From contig NZ_QVMK01000013.1 in assembly GCF_010500995.1 (NCBI RefSeq), positions 49,493-113,492 of the forward strand: a stretch of 64,000 bases of DNA. Reading direction: 5' to 3'. This stretch comes from Bacteroides sp. 224. GTDB taxonomy: Bacteria; Bacteroidota; Bacteroidia; Bacteroidales; Bacteroidaceae. Numbering within the stretch: the first letter of the stretch is position 1; each line of letters opens with the position of its first letter. The translations under genes and the position numbers were made by a program. This document shows positions 51,804 to 61,783 of the stretch, in pieces. The notes beneath the pieces were generated by a model, which was not told where the DNA came from, searched no databases, and was given only the letters and a program-made list of their open reading frames with translations.

Positions 51804-53639
51804 ATGGCGACCTCGAATTTGTTGGATGAAAAACACATTACCAATGCATTTGTGTATATTGAAGGAGATAAAATGAATAATGTTGTTTCCTTGGAACTGA
51901 ATCAGGAGTTTGGTCAACACCATCGATTTAAAGTAGTATTAGATTATGATGTGGCCAGTCAATCGCTGTTCGGTGATTTATCAAACCAGATAGCCTTGAT
52001 GGGACAAACACTTGATATTGATTTGCAGCAAGGCGACGATAGCGCATGGGTATACGAGTTTAGAGGAGTAATAGACAACGTATACACCGAAGGTCGGGAA
52101 GGAAAGTATGGCTATCTGGTGCTGGAAGGTAGCAGTCCGACCAACTTGCTGGAAAGAGGCCAGCGATTGGATATTTTTGGCAGAATGTCTCTGCAAGACG
52201 TTGTAGAAGAGGTTACTGCAGGTGTACAAGAAGATATTTTATCAATTGTAAATACTCCAAGGTACAACGTACGCTTAAACTTCCTGATGCAATATTATGA
52301 AAGCGATTGGGAATTCTTGCAACGCTTATCAGCTATATCGGGCGAAACATTATATTACACCGGGCGAGATCTTGTATTTGGTACTCATAAAGATTGGGAG
52401 CCATTTGAAGTAATGTACGACAGAGAAATAATGACACTTCAATTTGGCTCACGATTGTTGGCTAATACATTTACCAATTATCAATATTTATCTGCTAAAG
52501 ATGAAGTTCTTCGGCAAACATCACCGAGTGAAATTGAAAACTCAGATGAATACTTATATGTAGCTGCTCAAAAAGCTGCAGAGCTGGTAACTAATAGACC
52601 TACTCTACTGCCGGCTTCTCTTGCCGTAGAAGATAAAGGTGCACTGGATGATATGGTGGAGCGGCGGAAAACGGCAACAGCCTCTCGCAGCGTATATGTA
52701 AGAGGTGTTTCTAAAACATGCGACCCACGTATCGGAAGATTGCTAACCATATCAATGCCACAAGGCATGGGCACTTCAGAATTGGGTACATATAGAGTGA
52801 TTAAGGTGGTTCATCGTATTGACGAGAATCATCGTTATAGTTGTGAGTTCGAAGCTATTCCGGCTGATTTGAAATTTGTTCCAACTCCTGAACTGAAAAT
52901 GCCTGTAGCCAGTTCTGTTCTGGCAACAGTGATTAAAAACAATGACCCTGAAGGATTGGGGCGCGTACAAGTAGAGTTTCCTTTTGCACGAGACAGGGTT
53001 GGTGATGCTTGGTTGCGTGTAATGAGTCCCGATGCCGGAGGAATTGTAGGCTATGGCAATAAAAAAATAGGTGTTGTAGAAAAGAACCGGGGAATGGTAT
53101 TCATTCCCGAAGAAGGAGATCAGGTGATGGTAGGCTTCGAGTTTGGCGATCCTAACCGACCGTATGTAATGGGAAGTATGTTTCATGGGAAGAATACAGG
53201 GGGAGCCGCAGCAGAAAATGCTGTTAAGAGTATTGTTACGCGTAGTGGGCATACAGTGGAATTTGATGATACTAAAGAAACATTGGGAATCACCATAAAG
53301 GATCTGAATGGCAATGTAATTCATCTGGACACAAAAGGAAGCAACATCAAAATTTCAGCCCCCGAAACGTTGGCATTAGATGCTACAAACATCATACTTT
53401 CAGCTTCTGAAAATGTTTTTATGAAAGTTGGCGAAAATTTAGAGGCAATTGTAAACAATCAATTCAGTTTAAAATCTAATGAAATTACTACTGTTGCAAA
53501 AGAACGTATGGAGGAAACTGCCAAAGAATACGAATTAACTGCACAGAAAGTTCGGATAGACAGCACCAAGGAGAATATGGAGTTGGCCTCTTCCAAAACA
53601 ATAGATATACAAAGTTCGGAAAAAGTACAATTATTCTAA
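51804..53639 (+). CDS. vgrG: Type VI secretion spike protein VgrG
   Basis: The 611-residue protein forms the trimeric T6SS tip. Residues ~1-360 are the gp27-like base (FKVVLDYDV..., YYESDWEFLQRLSAISGETLYY). Residues ~370-480 are the OB-fold gp5-like domain (NDPEGLGRVQVEFPFA..GDAWLRVMSPDAG..KNRGMVFIPEEGDQVMVGFEFGDPNRPYVMGSMFHGKN). The remainder is the gp5-like beta-helix needle (VKSIVTRSGHTVEFDDTKETLGITIKDLNGN...). Such VgrGs belong to the Bacteroidetes T6SS subtype iii and deliver cargo encoded downstream. No sheath or baseplate genes lie in this window. Confidence 0.93.
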   Translation: MATSNLLDEKHITNAFVYIEGDKMNNVVSLELNQEFGQHHRFKVVLDYDVASQSLFGDLSNQIALMGQTLDIDLQQGDDSAWVYEFRGVIDNVYTEGREGKYGYLVLEGSSPTNLLERGQRLDIFGRMSLQDVVEEVTAGVQEDILSIVNTPRYNVRLNFLMQYYESDWEFLQRLSAISGETLYYTGRDLVFGTHKDWEPFEVMYDREIMTLQFGSRLLANTFTNYQYLSAKDEVLRQTSPSEIENSDEYLYVAAQKAAELVTNRPTLLPASLAVEDKGALDDMVERRKTATASRSVYVRGVSKTCDPRIGRLLTISMPQGMGTSELGTYRVIKVVHRIDENHRYSCEFEAIPADLKFVPTPELKMPVASSVLATVIKNNDPEGLGRVQVEFPFARDRVGDAWLRVMSPDAGGIVGYGNKKIGVVEKNRGMVFIPEEGDQVMVGFEFGDPNRPYVMGSMFHGKNTGGAAAENAVKSIVTRSGHTVEFDDTKETLGITIKDLNGNVIHLDTKGSNIKISAPETLALDATNIILSASENVFMKVGENLEAIVNNQFSLKSNEITTVAKERMEETAKEYELTAQKVRIDSTKENMELASSKTIDIQSSEKVQLF

Positions 53640-53642
53640 GCA

Positions 53643-54551
53643 ATGACTCAAATGATACCCAACAAGCTACTCCCTTTTGAGGAAATCAGAAATTACGAAG
53701 TTCGGATGAACATCATTGCGGAGAGCGAATTTCAGAAGAGTTCTAATGAACTGACTTATGATATAGCATATCAGTATATAGAAAAGAAAAAACAAGGTCA
53801 TTTGGTGCGTTTGAATAAAAGTAATGTTCGGTTAAATGATAAAATTATTTTGAATCTATTTGATGACATTTTACAAAAAGTGAGTAAATGCCTCTATCAA
53901 TTGGATATTTTAACCGATGATGCCGGAAGTATTATTGAAATAACCAACTGGGAAAGAATAAAAGAATTATGGTTTGTTCAGCGCTCAGAAGTAGAATTAA
54001 CTTACAAAGGGAATATAGTAACCGAATTTCTTGATAAAATGGAAGCGAATTTAGTTGACTCAAAAAGCTTCCATGAATTGATAAATGGCGACTTATTTAC
54101 ATTCTTTTTTTGTTATCCTTTTTTTCGGAAATACGAGGTGGTGTCACCTCCCGCCAAGACCGAAATTGCTAACTCATGGATTATTGAACCTACAGTAAGA
54201 GCTACCCCAAAACCATATATAAAAGATACTACTCGCGAATTGACTTTAAAAAATCTGATTGGTCGATCGGATATTTATTACACCGTTAAAGAGAAATTGC
54301 ATCTGCCCGATTTTGATAAATATAAATTTTCTATTTCGGGGCATAGCAAGAAACATCGGGGATTAACCGAATCTTTGTCGCTAATGCTAAAAAAGAGTTG
54401 CACAAATCAGCCTTTTTATTCTGCAATAGAGGGAGAGTCTATCTTAGCGACTTCCGGAGCTATCAAAACTATGAAGATTAAAATCGACTCCAGAATGGGT
54501 AGTTTATACAAAAAGAAGGTAACTATTATGTGTAATTTGAAAGGAGAATAA
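53643..54551 (+). CDS. Unknown protein between vgrG and the effector, possible T6SS adaptor
   Basis: The 302-residue soluble protein is not recognised; no signal peptide or membrane segment is apparent. It is lysine-rich with mixed helices (YDIAYQYIEKKKQGHLVRLNKSNVRLNDKIILNLFDDILQKVSKCLYQLDILTD) and a later DKYKFSISGHSKKHRGL segment. It starts 3 bp after vgrG and ends 3 bp before the effector gene, so the three are almost certainly translated from one mRNA. The tight place between spike and effector suggests a chaperone or adaptor that loads the effector; this is positional inference only. Confidence 0.7.
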   Translation: MTQMIPNKLLPFEEIRNYEVRMNIIAESEFQKSSNELTYDIAYQYIEKKKQGHLVRLNKSNVRLNDKIILNLFDDILQKVSKCLYQLDILTDDAGSIIEITNWERIKELWFVQRSEVELTYKGNIVTEFLDKMEANLVDSKSFHELINGDLFTFFFCYPFFRKYEVVSPPAKTEIANSWIIEPTVRATPKPYIKDTTRELTLKNLIGRSDIYYTVKEKLHLPDFDKYKFSISGHSKKHRGLTESLSLMLKKSCTNQPFYSAIEGESILATSGAIKTMKIKIDSRMGSLYKKKVTIMCNLKGE

Positions 54552-54554
54552 AAT

Positions 54555-57500
54555 ATGTCGGATGATAAAGGTAGAATCAGCGCTTTTTGGGTTTGTCATG
54601 GTGCAATTGCCAAGTGTTCTTTTGCTAAAACCCCGGCTATAATGCAAACTGTTTCGCAGCAAAAGTACACCATCACTAACCCTGCATTTCAAAAATGGAT
54701 GATTACTGATGAAGATAAGGATATCCGTTCTCTTAGTTTTATTACTTGCTACAGAGATCCAAGTAAGCCTATTCCATGTGTGCCGAATGTAGTTTGGGAA
54801 GATGTGTATACATACGTTACAGGTGAAAAAAGATTTGGTTTCCTGCTGGATATCTCTAAAGGTACTTGCCAACGATGCCAAGGTATAATAACCATACAGC
54901 ATCATGGGCAAATGGTGGCGGCAACTATGCAACTGTTAAACAATCAGCAAGATGAAGTCAGCGTATGTCAGTTTCCATTTGTCGACCCCTTGTTTAAAGC
55001 TGAGAAAACATCAAAAAGACCATCGAGAGTGTCAGGAATTACAGCTAAACATTTCGACAAAGAAGCTGTAGGAACTCAAAAAATGTCCGTCCTTAAAAAC
55101 CATAGGATTGATTTAACAGCAACGCCTCGTCCGGATTCAAATCGAGATCCCGATCTTATATCCTGGAGAATTACTCGTGAGGTTAAGAAAAAATACATAC
55201 CTTACAAAGAGTTTGTGAGGTTGGGACAAGAATTAACAGGATTCGTTTTTCCGGAAATAGGGCGCTATAAGATAGAAGCCTATGGCGAAACCCCTAACGA
55301 TAATTCGTGCACTATTTCTTTTGAGGTAGAAGAAAATTCGATAGGCAAGATAGTATTAAAACATACCAATAATAAGGAAGCGGATGAGTTTGATATAAAT
55401 GCCAAAGATGCATTAGCGGCTTATCCACCTGGAAAGATAGAATTTACAGGTGTATTTAACTATGATATTGATCCCAAAAACGACCTTTGGAAATACCATT
55501 GGGCAATCATAGAAGAAGGAGAAACAGAAGATAAGAACACTGTTTGCAATAACTTGTTAACCTGTGACCAGAAAAACAAATTTTCGTTCAACTTCTTCAA
55601 TTATGGAGTATACATCCTGCAACTGTTTCGCTACAAGCCTTTAGAAACTATTCCCGACAAAATTCAACATATAAGAATTGAGATACTACCCAATATACCT
55701 GTAAGTCTGCATCTGAATAAAACTGTGTTTCGCCCAAATGAGTCTATTGTAGCGCTTGTAAAAAGATTCTATGAAAACGGCGACGGCTATTCCTACATAA
55801 GACCTATTAATTCAAAAAAAGAATTAGGCAAATTAATATGGAGCGTTGACGATTTTAATTCAAAAAAAGAAAACAAAGAATTTAAACGTTTCTTGGATAG
55901 CAAAGGACACTTTATTGGCATAGGTCCATTAAGAGCACCCGACTCCGATTCTATTTGTTTTTTTATTCAAAAGGAAGGACAATATTTCCTAAATACAAAA
56001 ACAGGGGCTAACTTAATGCGGTTTCAGTTTAAGAAAAAAACGGTTGACAAGCAAAGGTTTGATGTTACGCTGAACTACCCCGTAAAAAGTCATTGTAAAG
56101 AAGGAGGAGTATACAGCGAAAACAAGTGCATTGTGTTTGTGAACGAAGAATTGAAACTGGCAGTTCAGGATTATAAAATTTCGGATGTATGGGAGAGTGA
56201 AAGAGATGCAATCAAGTGGGGGATATATAATGAAGAAAAGAAAGAGATAGTTAGAAATGCGTGTATGGAACCATTAACCATGCTGGGCATTAACGCAAAA
56301 AAAATGGAAGGAGATGGTATCCAACTTACTTTTCAACGAACAGGCGAATATTATGTGCAACCTTACTTGTCATCATTAGAAACTGTCAAAGATAATAAAA
56401 TCGGAACACTAATACAGCAAATTCAAGTAGTGACTCCCACCATGGAAAACGCGTTCTGGATATTCAACACCGGCGAACGCATCTTCGGGAAAGCAGGTGT
56501 TAATCAGCTGATACATTATGTAATAGAGGCACCAATCTTTGCCGGACGATGTTGCTCTATTGCTATTTGGGTGGGCGAACAAGGAATGACTACTTTCAAT
56601 GTTGCCAAATGCAAAATATTGGATGTATTGCATGGAAATACATTTGATAATGAGGGAAATTTGGTAGAAGCTTACACATTTAGTAAAGAAAAATACGAGT
56701 TGGCTACGAAACAAATATTCCCAGACAATGGTGCTCCTGTTCCTCTGTTTTTCACTATTCAGAAAAAGGGGGGATTTAATTTTCAACCAAAAAACATGCC
56801 CGAAGTTGTATACGAAGGCGAAAGCTATCTTTACCCATTTGGAAACAGTGTACTGATTGCCAACGAATCATTATTCCACTCTTTCATTTTTAACGATCCA
56901 GGTAAAAACCGACCTCGCCTCACCCCTATACGGTACGGAAAAGAGATAACGATGACCGTACAAACACTAAATATGAAAGAAGAAACACTGGTTTTCGAAC
57001 TCTATCTGGATACATGCTCAGGCGCTACCCCTATAGAAACCCACGAAGCCATTGTAGATGCATCCGGAGTAGCAGAATGTAACATCACATTAAAAAAAGA
57101 ATGGAGTGGAGAACCTGAGAATACTCCTTCTGCTTCTACCGAAGAGCCGGTACTCATAGAAGAAGATGCCTCGGCTTATCAAGAATCCGTTGAAAATGAA
57201 GATCCAAAGTTTGCGGTAGAACAGCCGCCTAAGATTCTGAAAAAGCTCTATGCAAGAGTAAAAACCAAGAGTACAAATAAATATTTCGAAAACAAAAAGC
57301 AGTATATAAATTCTGAAAATGGATACATTTATGTGGAAATGACAGAAGAAGAAACATCCGACAAAACAGAAGTGCTGGATGGATTGGCTGTGGTGGAATG
57401 GACGGATCATAGCCAGAGGAAGAAGTACTGTCCTCGTTGTGGCGAACTTACAGTAGAAGAATTCAAACAACTGTTTCCCAATCTTTCGAGATTGTTTTCT

Positions 57501-58901
57501 GATAAGAATAATCCGGAAAGCATTCGAACCACATCTGTAGAAGATTTTGTAAAGGAACTCAACAAACAGTTTCAGGAGTTTGGAATAACGAATTGCAACC
57601 GTAAAATAATGTATCTGACTTTTTGCTATTCAGAAACTAATTTTACAACTCTAAAAGAAAATCTCTATTATACAACAGAAACAGGATTGATAGCTAACTT
57701 TGGAGGAAGACCGGATGTGAAGGAAAATCCAAAAAGTTACTTGGAAAACCCGGAAAAATTAGGCAATTATGTTTATGGTAAAACCATGTCGGAAAAGCGA
57801 AAACTGGGATTGGGAAATGAGAATGATAATGGCGACGGATACAAATACCGTGGGCATGGACTAATTCAGATTACAGGAAAAGCAGCCTATAAAGAACTGC
57901 AGAAATATTTGGATAAGAAATTAGGAGATGCTGCCCCTAATGTATTAGATGATCCTACAAAAATGGTAGAGAAGTTAGATATCTTAATTTTATCTACAAT
58001 GTGGTATTGGTGCCATTACAAAACTATAAGTTTGAACCTCCTGGCCGACAAGGGAAATATTGGGGATATAATGAGAAAAGTTGGAGGCAACCATACTAAG
58101 CTCGATGAAAGAATTAAATGTTATAACGGATTGAAAAAGAAATATTCTCTTACGCAATGTCCATTTCATTTAAACTCGAAAGAATGCGTAGAGTATCATA
58201 TCTATGCTTCGGGAGAAATTAAGAAAATAGTTCCCGAAAATTACGACACTCTTATTGATACCCCTAAAGAGCCCTTTGATTTTCATTACTATTATCACGA
58301 TGATGAAGGAATGAAATGTTTTCTGGGAACTTTCGTGGTTTTTAGAACCAACAACAGGGAATCTCGTGACAAGATAGCCTCTGGAACAAGGTTGCTGCTT
58401 AATATGCCTCGCGATTTTAATAAAACGTTTGGTAAAACTTACATTGGGTACAACACCACTTTTCAGGAACCTCAAAAGAATCCATTCCGAGATTATATCA
58501 GTCCGGATGCTTTCGCTTCATTTTTAGGAGCATTAGCAGAATGTAGTTATGGTGATTTTGCATTTAACGGATGTACCTGTCAATATGGAATAGGGATACC
58601 GAGCAGGAGTCATTATACTGGGTATAATATTGATATGCAATATTTAAGAAGTAGAGGAAAAGGGTCTTTGCATATCAATACAAGTGAAGGTTGGGATGAT
58701 TTGGATTTAGCTCGCCAGAATGCATTTCATGCCGCTTTAATAAAATTTGGATACTCAAAATTCTTAGTATTAGCCTCAGAAGATAATATGAAGAAGTTTG
58801 ATGGCTTTGGATCGTCAGTAAAATCTTATGAAGACCATCACCATCATTTACATATAGAAGGTTTTAATGAAAAAAAAGTAGTAATAGAAAAAAGGAAATA
58901 A
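54555..58901 (+). CDS. T6SS effector: PAAR-like head with lysozyme-like and M15-like peptidase domains
   Basis: This 1448-residue protein has four regions. An N-terminal DUF4280/PAAR-like part (~1-140, HGAIAKCSFAKTP..., CQRCQGIITIQHHG) probably caps the spike. A long mostly beta middle (~200-950) is of unknown fold. A GH19 chitinase/lysozyme-like domain (~975-1195) has CYSETNF (candidate catalytic E1027), FGGRPD and YRGHGLIQITGKAAY. A C-terminal peptidase M15-like domain (~1240-1440) has SHYTGYNID (H1353, D1360) and HHHHLHIEG (H1428-H1431, H1433). The two enzyme domains would cut glycan and peptide of peptidoglycan in a rival's periplasm. The lipoprotein genes directly downstream fit as immunity. 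Domain calls are by motif; activity is inferred. Confidence 0.8.
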   Translation: MSDDKGRISAFWVCHGAIAKCSFAKTPAIMQTVSQQKYTITNPAFQKWMITDEDKDIRSLSFITCYRDPSKPIPCVPNVVWEDVYTYVTGEKRFGFLLDISKGTCQRCQGIITIQHHGQMVAATMQLLNNQQDEVSVCQFPFVDPLFKAEKTSKRPSRVSGITAKHFDKEAVGTQKMSVLKNHRIDLTATPRPDSNRDPDLISWRITREVKKKYIPYKEFVRLGQELTGFVFPEIGRYKIEAYGETPNDNSCTISFEVEENSIGKIVLKHTNNKEADEFDINAKDALAAYPPGKIEFTGVFNYDIDPKNDLWKYHWAIIEEGETEDKNTVCNNLLTCDQKNKFSFNFFNYGVYILQLFRYKPLETIPDKIQHIRIEILPNIPVSLHLNKTVFRPNESIVALVKRFYENGDGYSYIRPINSKKELGKLIWSVDDFNSKKENKEFKRFLDSKGHFIGIGPLRAPDSDSICFFIQKEGQYFLNTKTGANLMRFQFKKKTVDKQRFDVTLNYPVKSHCKEGGVYSENKCIVFVNEELKLAVQDYKISDVWESERDAIKWGIYNEEKKEIVRNACMEPLTMLGINAKKMEGDGIQLTFQRTGEYYVQPYLSSLETVKDNKIGTLIQQIQVVTPTMENAFWIFNTGERIFGKAGVNQLIHYVIEAPIFAGRCCSIAIWVGEQGMTTFNVAKCKILDVLHGNTFDNEGNLVEAYTFSKEKYELATKQIFPDNGAPVPLFFTIQKKGGFNFQPKNMPEVVYEGESYLYPFGNSVLIANESLFHSFIFNDPGKNRPRLTPIRYGKEITMTVQTLNMKEETLVFELYLDTCSGATPIETHEAIVDASGVAECNITLKKEWSGEPENTPSASTEEPVLIEEDASAYQESVENEDPKFAVEQPPKILKKLYARVKTKSTNKYFENKKQYINSENGYIYVEMTEEETSDKTEVLDGLAVVEWTDHSQRKKYCPRCGELTVEEFKQLFPNLSRLFSDKNNPESIRTTSVEDFVKELNKQFQEFGITNCNRKIMYLTFCYSETNFTTLKENLYYTTETGLIANFGGRPDVKENPKSYLENPEKLGNYVYGKTMSEKRKLGLGNENDNGDGYKYRGHGLIQITGKAAYKELQKYLDKKLGDAAPNVLDDPTKMVEKLDILILSTMWYWCHYKTISLNLLADKGNIGDIMRKVGGNHTKLDERIKCYNGLKKKYSLTQCPFHLNSKECVEYHIYASGEIKKIVPENYDTLIDTPKEPFDFHYYYHDDEGMKCFLGTFVVFRTNNRESRDKIASGTRLLLNMPRDFNKTFGKTYIGYNTTFQEPQKNPFRDYISPDAFASFLGALAECSYGDFAFNGCTCQYGIGIPSRSHYTGYNIDMQYLRSRGKGSLHINTSEGWDDLDLARQNAFHAALIKFGYSKFLVLASEDNMKKFDGFGSSVKSYEDHHHHLHIEGFNEKKVVIEKRK

Positions 58902-58904
58902 TTT

Positions 58905-59876
58905 ATGCTAAAAAACAATTTATTATTATTAATTCTTATTAGCTGCCTTAGTTGCAACAATAAGAAATCGGTTTCAACACCCTCTACAGCCGATACTATT
59001 ACTTCTGCTTCGGTAGATGTAGAAACAACCGATACTTCAGATGAAATATATGAGAAGCCTTTAACTTTTTCCGAATTGGTGGCTAAGGTGCCCATTACTC
59101 CATTACCTTTTGGTATTAGTAAAATTGACACACTTAATATTTATCAGCCATTATCGGACTATTCACTGCCTCCTTATGGTTATGATACATTGAATGTATA
59201 TAAATTGAATATTAAAAGCTTTATGGATTATAGGGCTAACGACGAAACAGACCCTATTTATAGCGACGAAGATAAAGATAGCGATTTTTTGAGTGAGTCT
59301 TCTCTATCATCTTATCTATCAAAGCGCTTACCACCACTCCCAACAGGAGAAGAGGTATTGTTGTATTATCTAAAAATAAGGGAGGAAGGATCGGCTTTCT
59401 GGCTTATAGTATGCAATCAAGATGGGAAGTTGATTTCTGAATTACAACTTTTTATGTCAGACCGTTTTTATATGCTTAGTTCTGTCGATGAAGAATATAA
59501 AGTAATAAGGAAGCACTATTATCCACCGTATAAAAAAGGGAAAATTCCAAAGGAAGGGTTTAAACATTTAAGAGATGAAGTTCCTGAATATGTAGTAGAT
59601 AACAATCTTACAGTTTTGCATTATACTACTGAGCACGAAATATCTTCTAAAGAAATAAAAAAAACAAAACATAAATATTACTATTGGAGAAAAGAGATTC
59701 CAACCCTTATCTCTGAGTCAATAAATGGTAAAGTCATAAAATATCCTCCTATCGATGACAGCATTACTATATATTTACCAGATTCCTTACTTACTACCAC
59801 TACTGATTCTATAAAGTTGCAGGAGATGGTATTGGAGGAGGAAGTGAAAGATACGATGCAGGTAGAAATAGAATAA
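58905..59876 (+). CDS. Putative T6SS immunity lipoprotein, copy 1
   Basis: The 323-residue lipoprotein has signal peptide MLKNNLLLLILISCLSC (Cys17), followed by NNKKSVS; the lack of acidic residues argues for a periplasm-facing location. The mature protein starts with a Ser/Thr-rich stretch, then FSELVAKVPITPLPFGISKIDTLNIYQPLSDYSLPPYGYDTLNVYKLNI. It ends with YYWRKEIPTLISESI, LPDSLLTTTTDSIKLQEMVLEE and VEIE. It starts 3 bp after the effector stop. It is one of three tandem paralogues. Immunity function is inferred from position, localisation and duplication; I know no named family. Confidence 0.72.
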   Translation: MLKNNLLLLILISCLSCNNKKSVSTPSTADTITSASVDVETTDTSDEIYEKPLTFSELVAKVPITPLPFGISKIDTLNIYQPLSDYSLPPYGYDTLNVYKLNIKSFMDYRANDETDPIYSDEDKDSDFLSESSLSSYLSKRLPPLPTGEEVLLYYLKIREEGSAFWLIVCNQDGKLISELQLFMSDRFYMLSSVDEEYKVIRKHYYPPYKKGKIPKEGFKHLRDEVPEYVVDNNLTVLHYTTEHEISSKEIKKTKHKYYYWRKEIPTLISESINGKVIKYPPIDDSITIYLPDSLLTTTTDSIKLQEMVLEEEVKDTMQVEIE

Positions 59877-59884
59877 AGTGACTT

Positions 59885-60831
59885 ATGAAAAATAGTTTAT
59901 TATTACTCTTGTTTATTAGTTGCCTTAGTTGCACCAATAATAAGAAATCGGCTTCAGCTTCCTCTACAGCCGACACTATTACTTCTGCTTCGGTAGATGT
60001 AGAAACAACCGATACTTCAGATGAAATATATGAGAAGCCTTTAATTTTTTCCGAACTGGTAGCTAAGGTACCCATAACTCCATTGCCCTTTGGTATTAGT
60101 GGAATTGATACACTTAATATTTATCAGCCATTGTCGGACCATTCACTGCCTCCTTATGGCTATGATACATTAAATGTATATAAATTAAATACTGAAGATC
60201 TTAGATATCTAAATGATCTGAATTCTATTTTTAGTGAAGAAGAAGCTCTTTCTGAACGAAATTCTTATTTTTCAAAACGTTTTCCTCCATTATCTACAGG
60301 GGAAGAGGTATTATTATATTTTCAAAGGAGAAGAGAGGAAGGATCGGCTTTCTGGCTTATAGTATGCAATCAAGATGGAAAGTTGATTTCCGAATTACGA
60401 CTTTTTGAATCAGGCAATGACCATGTACTTGGCTATATAAACAAGAATTATGAAGCAGTAATAAATTATTATCGCTTACCACGCGAAATAGGCAAAATAC
60501 ATGAATTTGGGTTTACACATTTAGGTGATAAAGTTCCTGATTTTGTAAAAAAAATAATAACTTGAAAGTTTTAATTCATACTAATGAATTCACAATATCT
60601 TCTGAAGAAATAAAAGCAATAAGTACTAAATCTTATTACTGGAGGAAAGGAAATCCTACTCTTATTTATGAAATAATAGATGATAGAATTATAGATTATC
60701 CTCCTATCGAAGATGACAACATTACTGTAGATTTGCCAGATTCCTTACTTGCTTCCACTACTGATTCTATAAAGCTGCAGGAGATGGCATTGGAGGAGGT
60801 GAAAGATACGATGCAGGTAGAAATAGAATAA
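59885..60831 (+). pseudogene. Immunity lipoprotein copy 2, frameshifted in an A8 tract
   Basis: This is the same protein as its neighbours, but the first frame stops at 60565 after VPDFVKKIIT. The rest of the protein continues in a second frame (MKVLIHTNEFTISSEEIKAISTKSYYWRK...VEIE) to 60831. The break lies in a run of eight A's at 60547-60554. Nine A's would restore VKKNNNLKVLIHTNEF, which matches VVDNNLTVLHYTTEH of copy 1. It is therefore a pseudogene, or a phase-variable gene caught in the off state, or a homopolymer sequencing error. Confidence 0.85.
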
Positions 60832-60839
60832 AGTGACTT

Positions 60840-61775
60840 ATGAAAAATAGTTTATTATTGCTCTTGTTTATTAGTTGCCTTAGTTGTACCAATAATAAGA
60901 AATCGGCTTCAGTTTCCTCTATAACTGATACTATTGCTTCTGCTTCGGTAGATGTAGAAACAACCGATACTTCAGATGAAATATATGAGAAGCCTTTAAC
61001 CTTTTCCGAACTGGTGGCTAAGGTACCCATTACTCCATTACCTTTTGGTATTAGCGGAATTGATACACTTAATATTTATCAACCATTATCGGACCATTCA
61101 CTGCCTCCTTATGGTTATGATACATTGAATGTATATAAATTGAATATTGAAGAATTAAGACTTCCAAATGATCCGAACCCTGTTTATAGTGAAGAGTTTC
61201 ATGTACGAGACTCTTATTTTTCAAAACGTTTACCTCCATTACCTACAGGTGAAGAAGTATTGTTGTATTATCGAAAAATCCATGTAGACACATACTGGGT
61301 TATTGTGTGTAGTCAAAAAGGTAGAATTCTTTCTGAATTTGGAATTTTTGATTCAAGAAGTAATTATAGCCTAAGTCTTATTAATGAAAATTATAAAATA
61401 ATAGAAAGAATTTATGACACTCCTTATGGAATAGGCGATATTCACAGAGAAGGATTTAAACATTTAAAAGATGAAGTTTCTGAAGATGTCACAAATAAGA
61501 ATCTTACAGTTTTGCATTTTGCTTATGAGTATAAAATATCTTCTAAAGAAATAAAAGAAATAAACTCTAAATCTTATTATTGGAGGAAAGGGATTCCAAC
61601 TCTTATTTCTGAGTCAATAAATGATAAATTCATAAAATATCCTCCTATCGAAGATGACAGCATTGCTATAGATTTGCCAGATTCCTTACTTGCTACCACT
61701 ACTGATTCTATAAAGCTGCAGGAGGTGATATTGGAGGAGGAAGTGAAAGATACGATGCAGGTAGAAATAGAATAA
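60840..61775 (+). CDS. Putative T6SS immunity lipoprotein, copy 3
   Basis: This 311-residue lipoprotein has signal MKNSLLLLLFISCLSC (Cys16), identical to copy 2 in this part and nearly identical to copy 1. Residues ~25-100 and the last ~60 residues are close copies of the other two. The middle (~105-235) differs, for example VDTYWVIVCSQKGRILSEFGIF against SAFWLIVCNQDGKLISELQLF in copy 1. It is intact. The separating 8-nt linker and the sequence around the start are near-identical between units, as expected from tandem duplication. Confidence 0.72.
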   Translation: MKNSLLLLLFISCLSCTNNKKSASVSSITDTIASASVDVETTDTSDEIYEKPLTFSELVAKVPITPLPFGISGIDTLNIYQPLSDHSLPPYGYDTLNVYKLNIEELRLPNDPNPVYSEEFHVRDSYFSKRLPPLPTGEEVLLYYRKIHVDTYWVIVCSQKGRILSEFGIFDSRSNYSLSLINENYKIIERIYDTPYGIGDIHREGFKHLKDEVSEDVTNKNLTVLHFAYEYKISSKEIKEINSKSYYWRKGIPTLISESINDKFIKYPPIEDDSIAIDLPDSLLATTTDSIKLQEVILEEEVKDTMQVEIE

Positions 61776-61783
61776 AACAAATT

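Noticed and set aside
52776..53324. 182-codon minus-strand open frame inside vgrG
   Set aside because: It lies fully within the conserved VgrG OB-fold region on the other strand and has no protein-like pattern.
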